Shown: positions 54,001 through 63,693, counted from the stretch's first letter. The stretch: DNA of 64,000 nucleotides from Carboxylicivirga sp. M1479 (GCF_007097485.1 NZ_VKDE01000004.1:62001-126000), one strand, 5' to 3'. Notes: a model not told the origin generated them from the letters alone. Program-made: numbers and translations.

Positions 54001-57000
54001 ATGTTGGATTGGGGGCTTTTGGCGATGATAGCGGGCCGCTTGATATTACAATTGAAGATGCAGATTTTAGCTTGTTAGGGAGTATGCCTCGTGTGATTTC
54101 AGGTGAACGTTCTATTGAGTTATCTTTTTATTTCGCACCTAGCAAGGAAGGAGCCATCAATTCTAAAGTTACCCTATACAACACTAATGGCGATAAGCAT
54201 GTTTTTTACCTTTATGGTGCAGGTACGCTTCCTGCAAAAGCTGTTTTAAACCCCGCTACTAGTTTAATTGAAGGTTTGGCATTGGGAGAAGCCTATGCCG
54301 GCGAGTTCTATTTAGCTAACGAAGGCGATTATCCCTTGCGTTACTTTATACCAAAATATGCCGATGGTTCTAACATGCCTGATTTTGATCCCAATTCCAT
54401 CCATAATTTTGGCTACGTGGCTGGTGAAAATGTGTCTGAACTAGGTAATGATGCTTTTGATTGGATTGATATCCAATATACAGGTATAGATATTAGTGAC
54501 AATTTCCGTTTTGACGGTAGTGTTATTTTAGAAGACGCCTTGTTAGGCTTTAGCTTTCCTTATTTTGGTAACGAGTACGATACTTGTTACATATCCAACC
54601 AAGGGGCACTTTCACTGGCGAATAATGGTTGGTTCAACGCCAAACCTGCTGGATATAATAGTTATGTACAGCCTAGTAAACTAATTTCTGCCTGGGGCAT
54701 GCCATTCGACCTGTCCAAAGGAGGGAAAATTCTATACCAGCAAATGCCAGGTAAATTTATTCTGCAGTATCAGGATGTTGTACACGGCAGTTATATTTGG
54801 GATGACTCTGTTTTTGGTGGTGTTGGTTGGTTAGACGAAAAGATAACTTTTCAGATTGTTTTGCACCAAAATGGTGATATCGACTTTAATTATAAAGATT
54901 TAGGTGATGTACTAGGAACTCGTTCACTTGGATTCAATAGGGCGAGTACACTCATCATGATTGAGGATTATGATTTAGGTGATAACCTGGTATTGAATGG
55001 TTATGGAACAAGTAGAAGCGATCCGTTTATACTTGGGACTTATCCTGCCACAGGTAATCAAATATATTTCAAAAACCCTGGATATGGTTCATTGCAAAAT
55101 GTAACGAATGCCTTTGGAACCATACAGGTTGGTGATTCAGTACTGATAGAATATGCAGGTACTACCGAAGAGTTATATGTGGCCGATTTCGAAGAGCGCA
55201 TCAATATTGTTAGCAACGATCCAATTAACAATCCTGTTACCCATACAATTAATCTGAACATTACAACGGGAGGAGAGGCGAACTACACGTTTGAACCAGG
55301 TACGATTGATTTTGGTAATGTGTTTGAAGGAGCTGTTCAAACTCTGAAATTTGTTGTGGGTAATGATGGTAGAGCCGTTGGCCGATTAAGCGCTATGTCT
55401 TTCGAAAATGGTTTGTTTGAAATTGAAGGTTATATGCCAGCAGAGTTGAGGCCAAATACTATTTCGGAATACACCATAGCTGTTACAGCCGATGCGATTG
55501 GCCTAAAAGAAGACGTTTTACTCCTTAGCAAAGAGGATGGAGAAATCATCCGCATTCATACCAAATGCAATGTGGTGGAAGCGCCTTTTATCTCATCTGA
55601 TAAAACAGAAATAGTTGAGACATTAAATTACGGTGCATCGAAGACTGTGGATGTAACAATCGAAAACACAGGATTAAATGCCATGAAGGTAACGCCAAGT
55701 GCCAATGAGTGGCTGAATGTATTGCCATCCAATGCCGATGTATATCAACGAGATGTGGATTACATGTATACAATAGAGCACAATGTTGAATCTGCCTTAT
55801 ACATTCCGAGTGATGTTGTAACAACTGGCGATAAGTTAAAAACACCCGAAGATATACTAGATTCTGATAGCTTTTGGATGACTGTGCCTATGCCATTTGA
55901 GGTTAATTTTTATGGTCAGCAGTACGATACACTTTATGTTGGCATAACGGGTATCATCACGTTTGTGCCCGATCAGGAAACCAAGGAGTGGGGGCCAAGT
56001 CATTACATTCCTAATGAAGCTGATGTTAATGCATTTTTAGCACCGTTATTTGGATTTAACGGTTCATCTGATCCACGCGTTTACCCGAATACTGGTATTT
56101 ACACCAAGGCCTATACTGATAAGTTTGTAATTCGCTACCAGGATTTAGGATCCAATGGTGGAGGTAAGCCTGCGTCTGTTGAGGTGTGGATATATAAAAA
56201 TGGCATCATCAAATACATGTATGAGCTGGAAGATGAAGAATTGAGTTATATTCTTTTTAATGGCTCTTTGGTGGGCATCGAAAACCAGGATGGTACAAAA
56301 GGTTTTCAGGTTTCGGCCAAAACCAATGGTATAATAAAAAATGGTACCATCATCACATTTTTACCCGAAGAAACATATACAGTAGATGCACAGAGTACCA
56401 GTGATTTTAAAGTGTTCCTAAATGCACAGTCGTTATACCACGGGCAATATACCGATGATTTAATCTTTCGTAATAACACGCCTGATGCACCAGATTATAG
56501 TATTCCGGTAAGCTTGGATATTATCGGTAAGGATAGCGTTGTGGTGGAAGATACTTTAAGCCTTGGGCAGCTCATGATGATTGATCATGACAATGAAGTT
56601 TACACTTCTCCGTACAAACGATACGATTATCAATTTACACTTTCCAATAATGGAACGCGGTCATTATTTATCAAAAATATAAAGCTGATGTCTGGCTTTA
56701 ATAGTGGCCTGGTAATGGGCGATGATAAAAAGTTTGGCACCAATTCAGCAGAAGATGGTTGGGTAGATATCTCGCGCAAGCGTATTAATTATAATCTAAA
56801 ACCGCTCGACAGTGAGGCATTTAATTTACGAGTGACTCCAATGCAAGAAGGTTTGGTAGAAGATACCATATTGGTTTATTGTGATTTGGATAACAGTCCT
56901 CTTAAAATTCCTGTTTCAGCGGTATTTACAATGCCTCCGGCTATTAATATTCAATCCGATGGTGTTCACGTTTACGCCGATACCAATGAGCATGAAGAAG

Positions 57001-58721
57001 TGAGAAGCTTTATAATCGATAATAACAATGGATCAATGGCATTGGATTACGAAGTGAGCGTGGTATTTGAGCGTAATATTAACCCATTCGTTAATACCTC
57101 ACCAAGGGCATCGGCACAAATAATGCCGACAGCTAACATTACAAAGTTAGAGCACTTTGCCCTTAGTTCTGTAAAATCTGTCAACACCTACGAAATGGAA
57201 GAATTTAACAGAGTACTGCAGTACGAAGAAGCCAATTCGTCAAGTGGTAATGTTGGATTTGGTAGCAATAGCATGAGTTTTACATCGGCTACAGGTTTTT
57301 ATGCTCCTCAAGATGGTTTCAACCTTACGCATGCAATGACCTGGTATGCATGGGGCGAAATGTTAGATTCATACGTTGATATTACTATACTTGGTGGTTC
57401 TGAAGATTATTTCGAATGTGAGGTACTTCATTCACAACGCTATCATCATACGGCAAGCCTGGCCTCATCAACCGGAGAGTTGATAACGGTTGAACTGGAC
57501 GAAAGCCTGTACTTTTTCTCGGGCGAGAAGTTCTATATCCAATTTACCTATGATGAGTTTATTGGTTTTCCTCAAGGAACCAGCCATGGCGATGCCGAGG
57601 TTTACCAACGCTATTATTTTGGGAATGCCGACGATATGTTTGAAACAACCGAAAGTGGCTATGGTACACTGGGATGGATAACCCGTGCGGCCGAAATGGA
57701 AGCAGGAGGTAATGTGTGGAGCGTATTAAATGCTGAAGAAGCAGGAAATGTGGCAGCCGGTAATGAGCTCAGTTTGGAGTTGGCTTTTAATTCGGCCTAT
57801 GCCAAGCAAGGTGTAAATGTTGGATCGGTAATATTTAAAAGCAATGATCCGTATGTGCCCGAAACCAAGTTGCCAATCTCGTTAACCCGTAATAAAGGGC
57901 CACAATATTCCGATGGCTTCGAATTAAGTTACTCCATTTTTGAAAGCGATACATTGGAATATCAGCTAATAGCTGCAGATGAAGAGGGTGATGAATTTAG
58001 TCTTACAGTATTAGAAGATAAAGAGCATTTTACTTATGAAGTAAATGGCAATGTGATTGATATTGTATTTATGCCGGATTATAATGCTGCCGGTAAGCAT
58101 GGTTTTGTTGTTGAGGGTATTGATACACATGGGAATACCACGCAATTTAACTTAAATATAAACGTAGCAGATGTAAACCGGGCGCCAATAAAACACACTG
58201 AAATAGGCGAGCAAGTGTATGCAATTGAAACAGATGACGCTTACACCTTAGATTTGAGCGATTATATAAGTGATCCTGATGGTGATGAGGTGGTATATAA
58301 AATCAGTTTTGAAGAGTCAGATGCCCTTAAGATTTTATCGACCAACTCTACCATTGCTTTTTCACCTGTATCGCCAGGGTATGTGTATGTAAATGTGCTT
58401 GCCGAAGACGAGCATGGAGCTAAGTTAGAAACAGGCTTTCCAGTTTTTATTAAACATCGTACCGGTATTGATGATGAATTTGAAAACGCTGTGAGTATTT
58501 ATCCTAATCCGGTGAGAGACGTCCTTAATGTTTCACTTGGTGCCTTGCATTTAGAGCAATTTCAGATAGTTGATGTGAAAGGTAGTGTGGTGCAAATGCA
58601 AAGCTTTACCAACGACTCTTTTTTACAAACAATTAATGTTGCCAAGCTGGAGTCTGGCGTTTACATGCTAAAGCTCTACACTAAGCAAAGTGTGATCATC
58701 CGAAAATTTACGAAACAATAA
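51087..58721 (+). CDS. Giant T9SS-secreted subtilisin-like protease with many Ig-like repeats
   Basis: 2544 aa. Signal peptide 1-25 (ending NAQ), then a propeptide-like region (about 30-150). The S8 catalytic domain spans about 170-510 with the full triad: Asp210 in VAVIDQGVD, His265 in NHGTHVAGT and Ser443 in GTSMACPHVSG. An FN3-like domain (about 525-620) comes next. The remaining roughly 1800 residues are beta-rich modules: ASH/SPD-2-Hydin-like repeats (FGNIFIGENATESITISNVG, FGNVFEGAVQTLKFVVGNDG) alternating with domains containing LGFSFPYFGNEYDT or MPFEVNFYGQQYDT blocks. A cadherin-like region (about 2330-2460) and a T9SS sorting domain (VSIYPNPVRDVLNV) end it. Expected at the cell surface or released. 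Target protein unknown; adhesion is possible. Confidence 0.9.
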   Translation: MNRSTQLIKWFFMLFGVLLISTVNAQSIQKYENGQLKGAFKIKLKPELVVSPSGLESSNVSGYSTVGIEKLDQLNIQYQAVKMERLFPYSPKHYLKHQKHGLHLWYKVNVESEAELEQVIKAYGNLIEVEQAEPFYEKSLVPHTIVEAPANMSNTKGLKSTSPYSDPRFDEQWHYHNTSDNVGTPGADINLLKAWEKQVGHPDVIVAVIDQGVDYSHEDLAANMWVNEAELNGTPGEDSDGNGYIDDIYGFDFVNMDGDVKPLNHGTHVAGTVAAVNNNGIGVAGVAGGSGNGDGVRIMSCMIMSDSGAGSAEAAFVYAADNGAVIAQNSWGWNEPGIYEQSILDAIDYFIEEAGQYENSPMKGGLVLFASGNNGDEGEYWPGCYDKVIAVSSTGKDNEVAPYSNYGEWVDITAPGGNVDNGQNNGVLSTMPGDSYGFYDGTSMACPHVSGVAALIVSEYKGANFDNEMLATRLLGGVNVLDTMPINERYVGKVGLGGIDAYLALQQDNGIAPEPIDDFKSEGVSSTFAFFLWTVPVDEDDDAPRYFKLYYSEESFDNTSLDGVDNKRFNTNLSAGELINYELKGLQANTRYYAAVTAIDRWGNESPLSSILEIETNKGPVIELDKELLDFDVDVSVDTLSQQQFNITNTGEGLLKWDVKAHHVKNIDTYSTLEPRKLYAVNPSSITQAEVTDFKVSNSNLISPYAQKPEDRYMHYFDASLLTETLTAIGESNKDIPNSSAIHFEIFNPAGWNLTGAEIGLFFDEAPKEHLYVEVYEGGDISTARLIHTQTFTVDGSGPFFKAIDFDKQMFFKQGDEFFLVFHVPPGYKYPFLGSQGLTLGSTDHQYFSTDQGETWDLLRDVYYDYTKVWDVIALNELVELDTYFKMSPSSGYLNPNESASVDVTVNASQLINGNYTANIDVFGDGYENNWKTLQVEFDVLGQKHQLESSDIVNFGNIFIGENATESITISNVGLGAFGDDSGPLDITIEDADFSLLGSMPRVISGERSIELSFYFAPSKEGAINSKVTLYNTNGDKHVFYLYGAGTLPAKAVLNPATSLIEGLALGEAYAGEFYLANEGDYPLRYFIPKYADGSNMPDFDPNSIHNFGYVAGENVSELGNDAFDWIDIQYTGIDISDNFRFDGSVILEDALLGFSFPYFGNEYDTCYISNQGALSLANNGWFNAKPAGYNSYVQPSKLISAWGMPFDLSKGGKILYQQMPGKFILQYQDVVHGSYIWDDSVFGGVGWLDEKITFQIVLHQNGDIDFNYKDLGDVLGTRSLGFNRASTLIMIEDYDLGDNLVLNGYGTSRSDPFILGTYPATGNQIYFKNPGYGSLQNVTNAFGTIQVGDSVLIEYAGTTEELYVADFEERINIVSNDPINNPVTHTINLNITTGGEANYTFEPGTIDFGNVFEGAVQTLKFVVGNDGRAVGRLSAMSFENGLFEIEGYMPAELRPNTISEYTIAVTADAIGLKEDVLLLSKEDGEIIRIHTKCNVVEAPFISSDKTEIVETLNYGASKTVDVTIENTGLNAMKVTPSANEWLNVLPSNADVYQRDVDYMYTIEHNVESALYIPSDVVTTGDKLKTPEDILDSDSFWMTVPMPFEVNFYGQQYDTLYVGITGIITFVPDQETKEWGPSHYIPNEADVNAFLAPLFGFNGSSDPRVYPNTGIYTKAYTDKFVIRYQDLGSNGGGKPASVEVWIYKNGIIKYMYELEDEELSYILFNGSLVGIENQDGTKGFQVSAKTNGIIKNGTIITFLPEETYTVDAQSTSDFKVFLNAQSLYHGQYTDDLIFRNNTPDAPDYSIPVSLDIIGKDSVVVEDTLSLGQLMMIDHDNEVYTSPYKRYDYQFTLSNNGTRSLFIKNIKLMSGFNSGLVMGDDKKFGTNSAEDGWVDISRKRINYNLKPLDSEAFNLRVTPMQEGLVEDTILVYCDLDNSPLKIPVSAVFTMPPAINIQSDGVHVYADTNEHEEVRSFIIDNNNGSMALDYEVSVVFERNINPFVNTSPRASAQIMPTANITKLEHFALSSVKSVNTYEMEEFNRVLQYEEANSSSGNVGFGSNSMSFTSATGFYAPQDGFNLTHAMTWYAWGEMLDSYVDITILGGSEDYFECEVLHSQRYHHTASLASSTGELITVELDESLYFFSGEKFYIQFTYDEFIGFPQGTSHGDAEVYQRYYFGNADDMFETTESGYGTLGWITRAAEMEAGGNVWSVLNAEEAGNVAAGNELSLELAFNSAYAKQGVNVGSVIFKSNDPYVPETKLPISLTRNKGPQYSDGFELSYSIFESDTLEYQLIAADEEGDEFSLTVLEDKEHFTYEVNGNVIDIVFMPDYNAAGKHGFVVEGIDTHGNTTQFNLNINVADVNRAPIKHTEIGEQVYAIETDDAYTLDLSDYISDPDGDEVVYKISFEESDALKILSTNSTIAFSPVSPGYVYVNVLAEDEHGAKLETGFPVFIKHRTGIDDEFENAVSIYPNPVRDVLNVSLGALHLEQFQIVDVKGSVVQMQSFTNDSFLQTINVAKLESGVYMLKLYTKQSVIIRKFTKQ

Positions 58722-58729
58722 ACCAATAT

Positions 58730-58755
58730 CTCCTCCCTGCAAAGGGAGGAGCTTT
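58730..58755 (+). terminator. Terminator hairpin after the giant subtilase gene
   Basis: Perfect 9-bp stem CTCCTCCCT (58730-58738) / AGGGAGGAG (58743-58751) with a GCAA tetraloop, followed by CTTTATT. Stable and short, it probably ends or attenuates the long transcript. Confidence 0.75.
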
Positions 58756-58777
58756 ATTCACCGTTAATATCTTTAAT

Positions 58778-60727
58778 ATGAAAAAACGTTTATTCTTTTG
58801 GCTTCTTAGCCTTAGTTTGTATCAAGTGGCTTACTCGCAGGGAGGAGTTGTAACCCCGAGCCAAAATGTTAATCTGATTGAAACCTTTACAGGATCATTG
58901 TCGGAGCTTAAAGCGTATTCCAATGGAGTCCTTTACATTGCCAATGATGGAACCGATGATTTTGTGACATACTCCTTGGATGGAAGTGCTTTTGCAACAT
59001 CAGAATCCCTCGTATTGAGCAGTGGAAATCGTTTATCATCCTGGGCAGGAGATTCACAAGCTTTTTATTATGGAAACAATGTGTCAGATGGTGTTGGTGA
59101 TAAACTTCGTTCTTTAACATCTGGGGCATCGTCATTATTGCTTGATTCATCGGATCCAACGGTTGCTGTTACAGAGGTTTTTCGTGTTGACTACGGCTCT
59201 GGCGATGTTAAGTATTACTTTATGGCTGAGGGCCCAACAGATGGATTTGGTAATATTGAAGCAATCATAAATGAGTCCAATGGTATTGATGAAACATGGG
59301 AAGTTGACCCTGAACTTGATCCAGATTCTTTCGTGCCCGGTACTCGTATGCAAATTAAAATGAGTTACGCGAATAGTGCAGGCCAAATGAGTGGCACTGT
59401 CAGCAATGGGGCTTTTTATTTTTTAGCCGATTCTCCTGGCGGTAATGGCAATTATTCGTCAATTTTTAAAGTGAACTATGATCCAAATTATAGTGAAGTT
59501 GAATTAGTTGTTAATAGTGGAAGCGAAGTGGCCGATTGGGATAATCTAATTGTAACCGACGATTATTACTATGTATGCATGACATCTAGTTCAGGAGAAG
59601 CATTGTCGATGAATTACATTGACAAGCTAAATACAGATGTGATTAATGAAGTGACAGATATTCTTTTCCATTCTGATAAACCCTTACAAAGTAATAATCG
59701 CATTTATGGAGTTGGAGAAGAGTGGATCAATGGGGCAAAGAATAAATTCCGCAAACTGGTTATTGTTGATGAGCAAAATGTGGCAACCCTAATTCATTTA
59801 AATGCTGTAACAGAAGATGATCAAGTTTCTAACCTGGTTTTGAGTGGGAATAAAATATTTTTCACAGCAACACCTACAGGTGGTAGTCAGGGGATTTATG
59901 CCGTTCGAACAGACGTAAGCAATCCTGTACCGGTGCTTGTTGAAGATTTGGCAGGCAAAGAGTTTAAAGGTATGGTTGAGGTGCCCGATGGTGTTGCATA
60001 TGCTATGTGGGATGGTTTATCGGGTAATGTTGTTATTTCACAAGGTTTTAAAGATGCCGATTACTGGTTACACAGAGGTGCCGATAATGGTAATTACGCT
60101 TGGGGTGAAATAACGGATCTAGTGGTGAATGGCAATACGCTATTTGTCGCTGAGAAAGCAAGTAATGGCACAGATGTTAATATTTGGAGCAATGATTTAA
60201 CAGCTACCGAATTTAGTATTGCTAATGCACGTTTTACCATTACCGATAGTGAATCGCAGGCTGTTATTGAGGGTGCTAGCTTATCATTAGATAACGGTTT
60301 AGAAACGTATGTTTTAAGTACAGATGCGGCTGGACAAGATGTTGTTTTAAACATTCCTAGCGGTTGGTACAATTACATTTTAAGTGCCAATGGATACAAA
60401 ACGGTTAGTGATGGTCGTGTTTGGATTGGAGCAGGTTCAAGTGAAAAAAGCTTAACAATGGAAGTAGATAACAGTACAAATATATCTGATAAAGATTTGG
60501 ATGAGGTGATGGTATATCCAAACCCGGCACATGACATAATCAATATTAAAGCAATAAAAACAGTAGTTGCGGTGCGAATTTACAGTTTAACAGGTCAGTG
60601 TGTTAAAACAGTTGAAGCATCAGATATTAATACAATTAATGTCTCTGATCTGCAAAATGGCATGTATGTTATGGTCATTAATTATTTCGATTCTGGAAGC
60701 TCGACATTCAAAATCACGAAGAAATAG
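58778..60727 (+). CDS. T9SS-secreted propeller-like surface protein
   Basis: 649 aa. Signal peptide 1-20 (VAYSQ). Residues about 30-480 contain repeated strands with a G-x-(L/I)-Y/F-(F/I)-A pattern (NGVLYIANDGTDDF, GAFYFLADSPGG, GNKIFFTATPTGG, GNTLFVAEKASNG), which suggests a beta-propeller of the DUF5050 type, though I cannot be sure. A carboxypeptidase-regulatory-like domain (about 490-570, with PSGWYNYILSANGYK) follows, then a T9SS sorting domain (VMVYPNPAHDIINI). The regulatory-like domain has the same plan as the repeats in the next gene. No catalytic motif was seen. Likely a binding or structural protein on the cell surface. Confidence 0.78.
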   Translation: MKKRLFFWLLSLSLYQVAYSQGGVVTPSQNVNLIETFTGSLSELKAYSNGVLYIANDGTDDFVTYSLDGSAFATSESLVLSSGNRLSSWAGDSQAFYYGNNVSDGVGDKLRSLTSGASSLLLDSSDPTVAVTEVFRVDYGSGDVKYYFMAEGPTDGFGNIEAIINESNGIDETWEVDPELDPDSFVPGTRMQIKMSYANSAGQMSGTVSNGAFYFLADSPGGNGNYSSIFKVNYDPNYSEVELVVNSGSEVADWDNLIVTDDYYYVCMTSSSGEALSMNYIDKLNTDVINEVTDILFHSDKPLQSNNRIYGVGEEWINGAKNKFRKLVIVDEQNVATLIHLNAVTEDDQVSNLVLSGNKIFFTATPTGGSQGIYAVRTDVSNPVPVLVEDLAGKEFKGMVEVPDGVAYAMWDGLSGNVVISQGFKDADYWLHRGADNGNYAWGEITDLVVNGNTLFVAEKASNGTDVNIWSNDLTATEFSIANARFTITDSESQAVIEGASLSLDNGLETYVLSTDAAGQDVVLNIPSGWYNYILSANGYKTVSDGRVWIGAGSSEKSLTMEVDNSTNISDKDLDEVMVYPNPAHDIINIKAIKTVVAVRIYSLTGQCVKTVEASDINTINVSDLQNGMYVMVINYFDSGSSTFKITKK

Positions 60728-60747
60728 ATTATAGGTTTGATGGTGAA

Positions 60748-60795
60748 AAAGTGAGGAGAGATGGAGTGACATGCCCTCTGTCTCATCCTTACTTT
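60748..60795 (+). terminator. Imperfect stem-loop after the propeller-like gene
   Basis: AAAGTGAGGA (60748-60757) pairs with TCCTTACTTT (60786-60795), including one G-T pair, and pairing continues less well inward (GAGA/TCTC). No strong T-tract. Probable terminator, weaker than the hairpin at 58730. Confidence 0.45.
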
Positions 60796-60841
60796 CTAAG
60801 TCACCAACCTTATCATCATTTATTAATTTAAAATAAACTCT

Positions 60842-63064
60842 ATGAAAAGATTTACAATGTTTTTAATGGCTGCCATAATGGCTATTGGTAGTGTAATTGG
60901 TCAAACAGAAAACCTGCCAGTCATCGTTAAAGATGCATCGGTAACACCACCTATTGGACCATCCATTGGAATTGACCCAACATTATTGGGCGGCGCCAGT
61001 GTATCGGTTACCGACGGCGTTGATACCTGGACTGGAACAACAGGCAACGATGCTGTTGCTGATGAGTTTGGCTTTGGTATTGCTACTATTATGGACTTGC
61101 CTTTAGGTACCTACGACATTACTGTTTCGATGGATGGTTTTGTTACTCAAACAATACCATTTGACTTAACAAGCGATGTAACAACTCAAGGAGGCCCAAC
61201 GGTTTCATTGGTGCCTGTTCCTACAGAAAACCTGCCAGTCATCGTTAAAGATGCATCGGTAACACCACCTATTGGACCATCTATAGGTATTGACCCAACA
61301 TTATTGGGCGGCGCTAGCGTATCGGTTACCGACGGCGTTGATACCTGGGCCGGGACAACCGGCAACGATGCTGTGGCTGATGAATTTGGCTTTGGCATTG
61401 CTACAATTATGGACTTGCCTTTAGGTATCTACGACATTACTGTTTCGATGGATGGTTTTGTTACTCAAACAATATCATTTGACTTAACAAGTGATGTAAC
61501 AACTCAAGGAGGCCCAACAGTTTCATTGGTGCCTGTTCCAACCGAAAATCTGCCAATCATCGTTAAAGACGCATCGGTAACACCACCTATTGGACCATCC
61601 ATTGGAATTGACCCAACATTATTGGGCGGCGCCAGCGTATCGGTTACCGATGGTGTTGATAACTGGACCGGAACAACCGGCAACGATGCTATGGCTGATG
61701 AATTTGGCTTTGGTATTGCTACTATTATGGACTTGCCTTTAGGTACCTACGACATAACCGTTTCAATGGATGGTTTTGTTACTCAAACAATATCATTTGA
61801 CTTAACAAGCGATGTAACAACTCAAGGAGGCCCAACAGTTTCATTGGTGCCTGTTCCAACAGAAAACCTGCCAGTCATCGTTAAAGATGCATCTGTAACA
61901 CCACCTATTGGACCTTCTATAGGAATTGATCCAACATTATTGGGCGGCGCCAGCGTATCGGTTACCGACGGTGTTGATACCTGGACAGGGACAACCGGCA
62001 ACGATGCTGTTGCTGATGAGTTTGGCTTTGGTATTGCTACTATTATGGATCTTCCTTTAGGTACCTACGACATTACTGTTTCAATGGATGGTTTTGTTAC
62101 TCAAACAATATCATTTGACTTAACCAGTGATGTAACAACTCAAGGAGTCCCAACAGTTTCATTGGTGCCTGTTCCAACAGAAAATCTGCCAGTCATCGTT
62201 AAAGATGCATCGGTAACACCACCTATTGGACCATCTATTGGAATTGATCCAACATTATTAGGAGGTGCTACTGTATCGGTTACCGACGGTGTTGATACCT
62301 GGACCGGAACAACCGGCAACGATGCTATGGCTGATGAGTTTGGATTTGGTATTGCTACTATTATGGACTTGCCATTAGGTACCTACGACATTACTGTTTC
62401 AATGGATGGTTTTGTTACTCAAACAATATCATTTGACTTAACCAGTGATGTAACAACTCAAGGAGGCCCAACGGTTTCATTGGTTCCTGTTCCAACTGAA
62501 AACCTGCCAGTCATCGTTAAAGATGCATCGGTAACACCACCTATTGGACCATCTATTGGAATTGATCCAACATTATTAGGAGGTGCTACTGTATCGGTTA
62601 CCGACGGTGTTGATACCTGGACCGGAACAACCGGCAACGATGCTATGGCTGATGAGTTTGGATTTGGCATTGCTACTATTATGGATCTTCCTTTAGGTAC
62701 TTACGACATTACTGTTTCAATGACAGGTTATGTATCTCAAACAATATCATTTGATTTAACAAGTGATGTGACAACACAAGGAGGCCCAACGGTTTCATTG
62801 GTGCCTGTTCCTACTTCAATTGATAAAAACGAAAGTAGCACCTTGTCAGTGTATCCTAATCCAACTGCAGATTTTGTTAATATTCAATCAGAAGTGGCAA
62901 TTCGTTCGGTAGAAGTGTTCTCAACAGGAGGTGCACTAATTAAACGATTCGATGGAGAAGCAATTTCTCAAATAAACATAGCTGAGTTAGTGAATGGTAT
63001 CTACATCATTAAAACCACTGATAGAAATAGAAATCAACAGATAACAAAGATTAATAAACATTAA
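60842..63064 (+). CDS. T9SS-secreted protein made of six near-identical 106-aa repeats
   Basis: 740 aa: signal peptide (1-20), six tandem copies of a 106-residue module (about 22-657), and a T9SS sorting domain (LSVYPNPTADFVNI). Each module runs from ENLPVIVKDASVTPPIGPS through GTTGNDAVADEFGFG and LPLGTYDITVSMDGF to GGPTVSLVPVP. The LPLGTYDITVSMDGF part is the PEGA or carboxypeptidase-regulatory-like beta fold. The last copy differs most (MTGYVSQ). Copies are almost identical at the DNA level too. No catalytic motif; a stalk or adhesin role is likely. The number of modules may vary between strains. Confidence 0.85.
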   Translation: MKRFTMFLMAAIMAIGSVIGQTENLPVIVKDASVTPPIGPSIGIDPTLLGGASVSVTDGVDTWTGTTGNDAVADEFGFGIATIMDLPLGTYDITVSMDGFVTQTIPFDLTSDVTTQGGPTVSLVPVPTENLPVIVKDASVTPPIGPSIGIDPTLLGGASVSVTDGVDTWAGTTGNDAVADEFGFGIATIMDLPLGIYDITVSMDGFVTQTISFDLTSDVTTQGGPTVSLVPVPTENLPIIVKDASVTPPIGPSIGIDPTLLGGASVSVTDGVDNWTGTTGNDAMADEFGFGIATIMDLPLGTYDITVSMDGFVTQTISFDLTSDVTTQGGPTVSLVPVPTENLPVIVKDASVTPPIGPSIGIDPTLLGGASVSVTDGVDTWTGTTGNDAVADEFGFGIATIMDLPLGTYDITVSMDGFVTQTISFDLTSDVTTQGVPTVSLVPVPTENLPVIVKDASVTPPIGPSIGIDPTLLGGATVSVTDGVDTWTGTTGNDAMADEFGFGIATIMDLPLGTYDITVSMDGFVTQTISFDLTSDVTTQGGPTVSLVPVPTENLPVIVKDASVTPPIGPSIGIDPTLLGGATVSVTDGVDTWTGTTGNDAMADEFGFGIATIMDLPLGTYDITVSMTGYVSQTISFDLTSDVTTQGGPTVSLVPVPTSIDKNESSTLSVYPNPTADFVNIQSEVAIRSVEVFSTGGALIKRFDGEAISQINIAELVNGIYIIKTTDRNRNQQITKINKH
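60905..62812 (+). repeat. Six tandem 318-bp direct repeats inside a coding region
   Basis: Unit starts at 60905, 61223, 61541, 61859, 62177 and 62495, an exact 318-nt period (106 codons) with no frame slip. Differences between copies are scattered and mainly synonymous or conservative, so the array is young or kept alike by gene conversion. Confidence 0.92.
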
Positions 63065-63076
63065 TCATTGCCCATG

Positions 63077-63102
63077 ACTACCCTCTCAACGGGGAGGGTA
63101 GT
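63077..63102 (+). terminator. Terminator hairpin after the repeat-protein gene
   Basis: Perfect 9-bp stem ACTACCCTC (63077-63085) / GAGGGTAGT (63094-63102), 8-nt loop, followed by TATT. It lies 13 nt past the stop. Confidence 0.7.
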
Positions 63103-63199
63103 TATTAATGAATGCTAATGGTCGATTTATGCAAGCTCTTTATTCTGCTTAGCAGTGTTTGCATCATCATACCCACGCAACAAACTAAAAACAATAAGC

Positions 63200-63622
63200 A
63201 TGAAAAATAAGTATTTGATAGTATGTCTATTCCTTATGCCTATATGGCTGGCATGTCAAAAAGATGAAGTTGAAGATACCACTCCTCCGGTAGCTAGGGT
63301 TGAATTGCCAACAAATAATACGATGTACTATCGTGGTAACACCCTTATGTTCACCGGATACTTCACTGATGATGTAGAATTAAAAGAGTGCACCTTTTAT
63401 TTGAGTCAGGGTCTAAAAGCAGCCCGTGGTTGGGATGAGGTTTGGGAGCCAGATGCTCAAACATTTCCTCTATCCGGATTGGAAGATGAGTTGATTGAAC
63501 AGTATTTATTCGAGTTGATGATACCTAACGAAATTAAATCGGGTGACTATGTGCTCAAGGTACTGACTGTAGATAAAGCCCTAAACTATAGTACGACAGA
63601 GATACCTATTCAGATAAAATAA
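63200..63622 (+). CDS. DUF4625-like lipoprotein
   Basis: Start at ATG 63200 (MKNKYLIVCLFLMPIWLAC, a lipobox); an upstream in-frame ATG at 63155 would bury the signal. 140 aa. After the lipid-anchor Cys comes a polar spacer and a beta-sandwich domain beginning TTPPVARVELPTNNTMYYRG, with FTGYFTDDVELKECTFYL and GDYVLKVLTVDKALNYS blocks. The pattern fits DUF4625, a family often found beside SusC-type receptors. Function unknown; probably a surface accessory binding protein. It sits 71 nt before the SusC-like gene at 63694. Confidence 0.7.
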   Translation: MKNKYLIVCLFLMPIWLACQKDEVEDTTPPVARVELPTNNTMYYRGNTLMFTGYFTDDVELKECTFYLSQGLKAARGWDEVWEPDAQTFPLSGLEDELIEQYLFELMIPNEIKSGDYVLKVLTVDKALNYSTTEIPIQIK

Positions 63623-63693
63623 TTCACACTTAAATAAGTGTAATATAATATAGATCAGAGATTAACTAAATAAAGAACTACAAAAATATCGAC

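Noticed and set aside
61186-62670. Repeated minus-strand ORFs in the 318-bp array
   Set aside because: They are antisense shadows of the tandem repeats and show no start signal or independent features.
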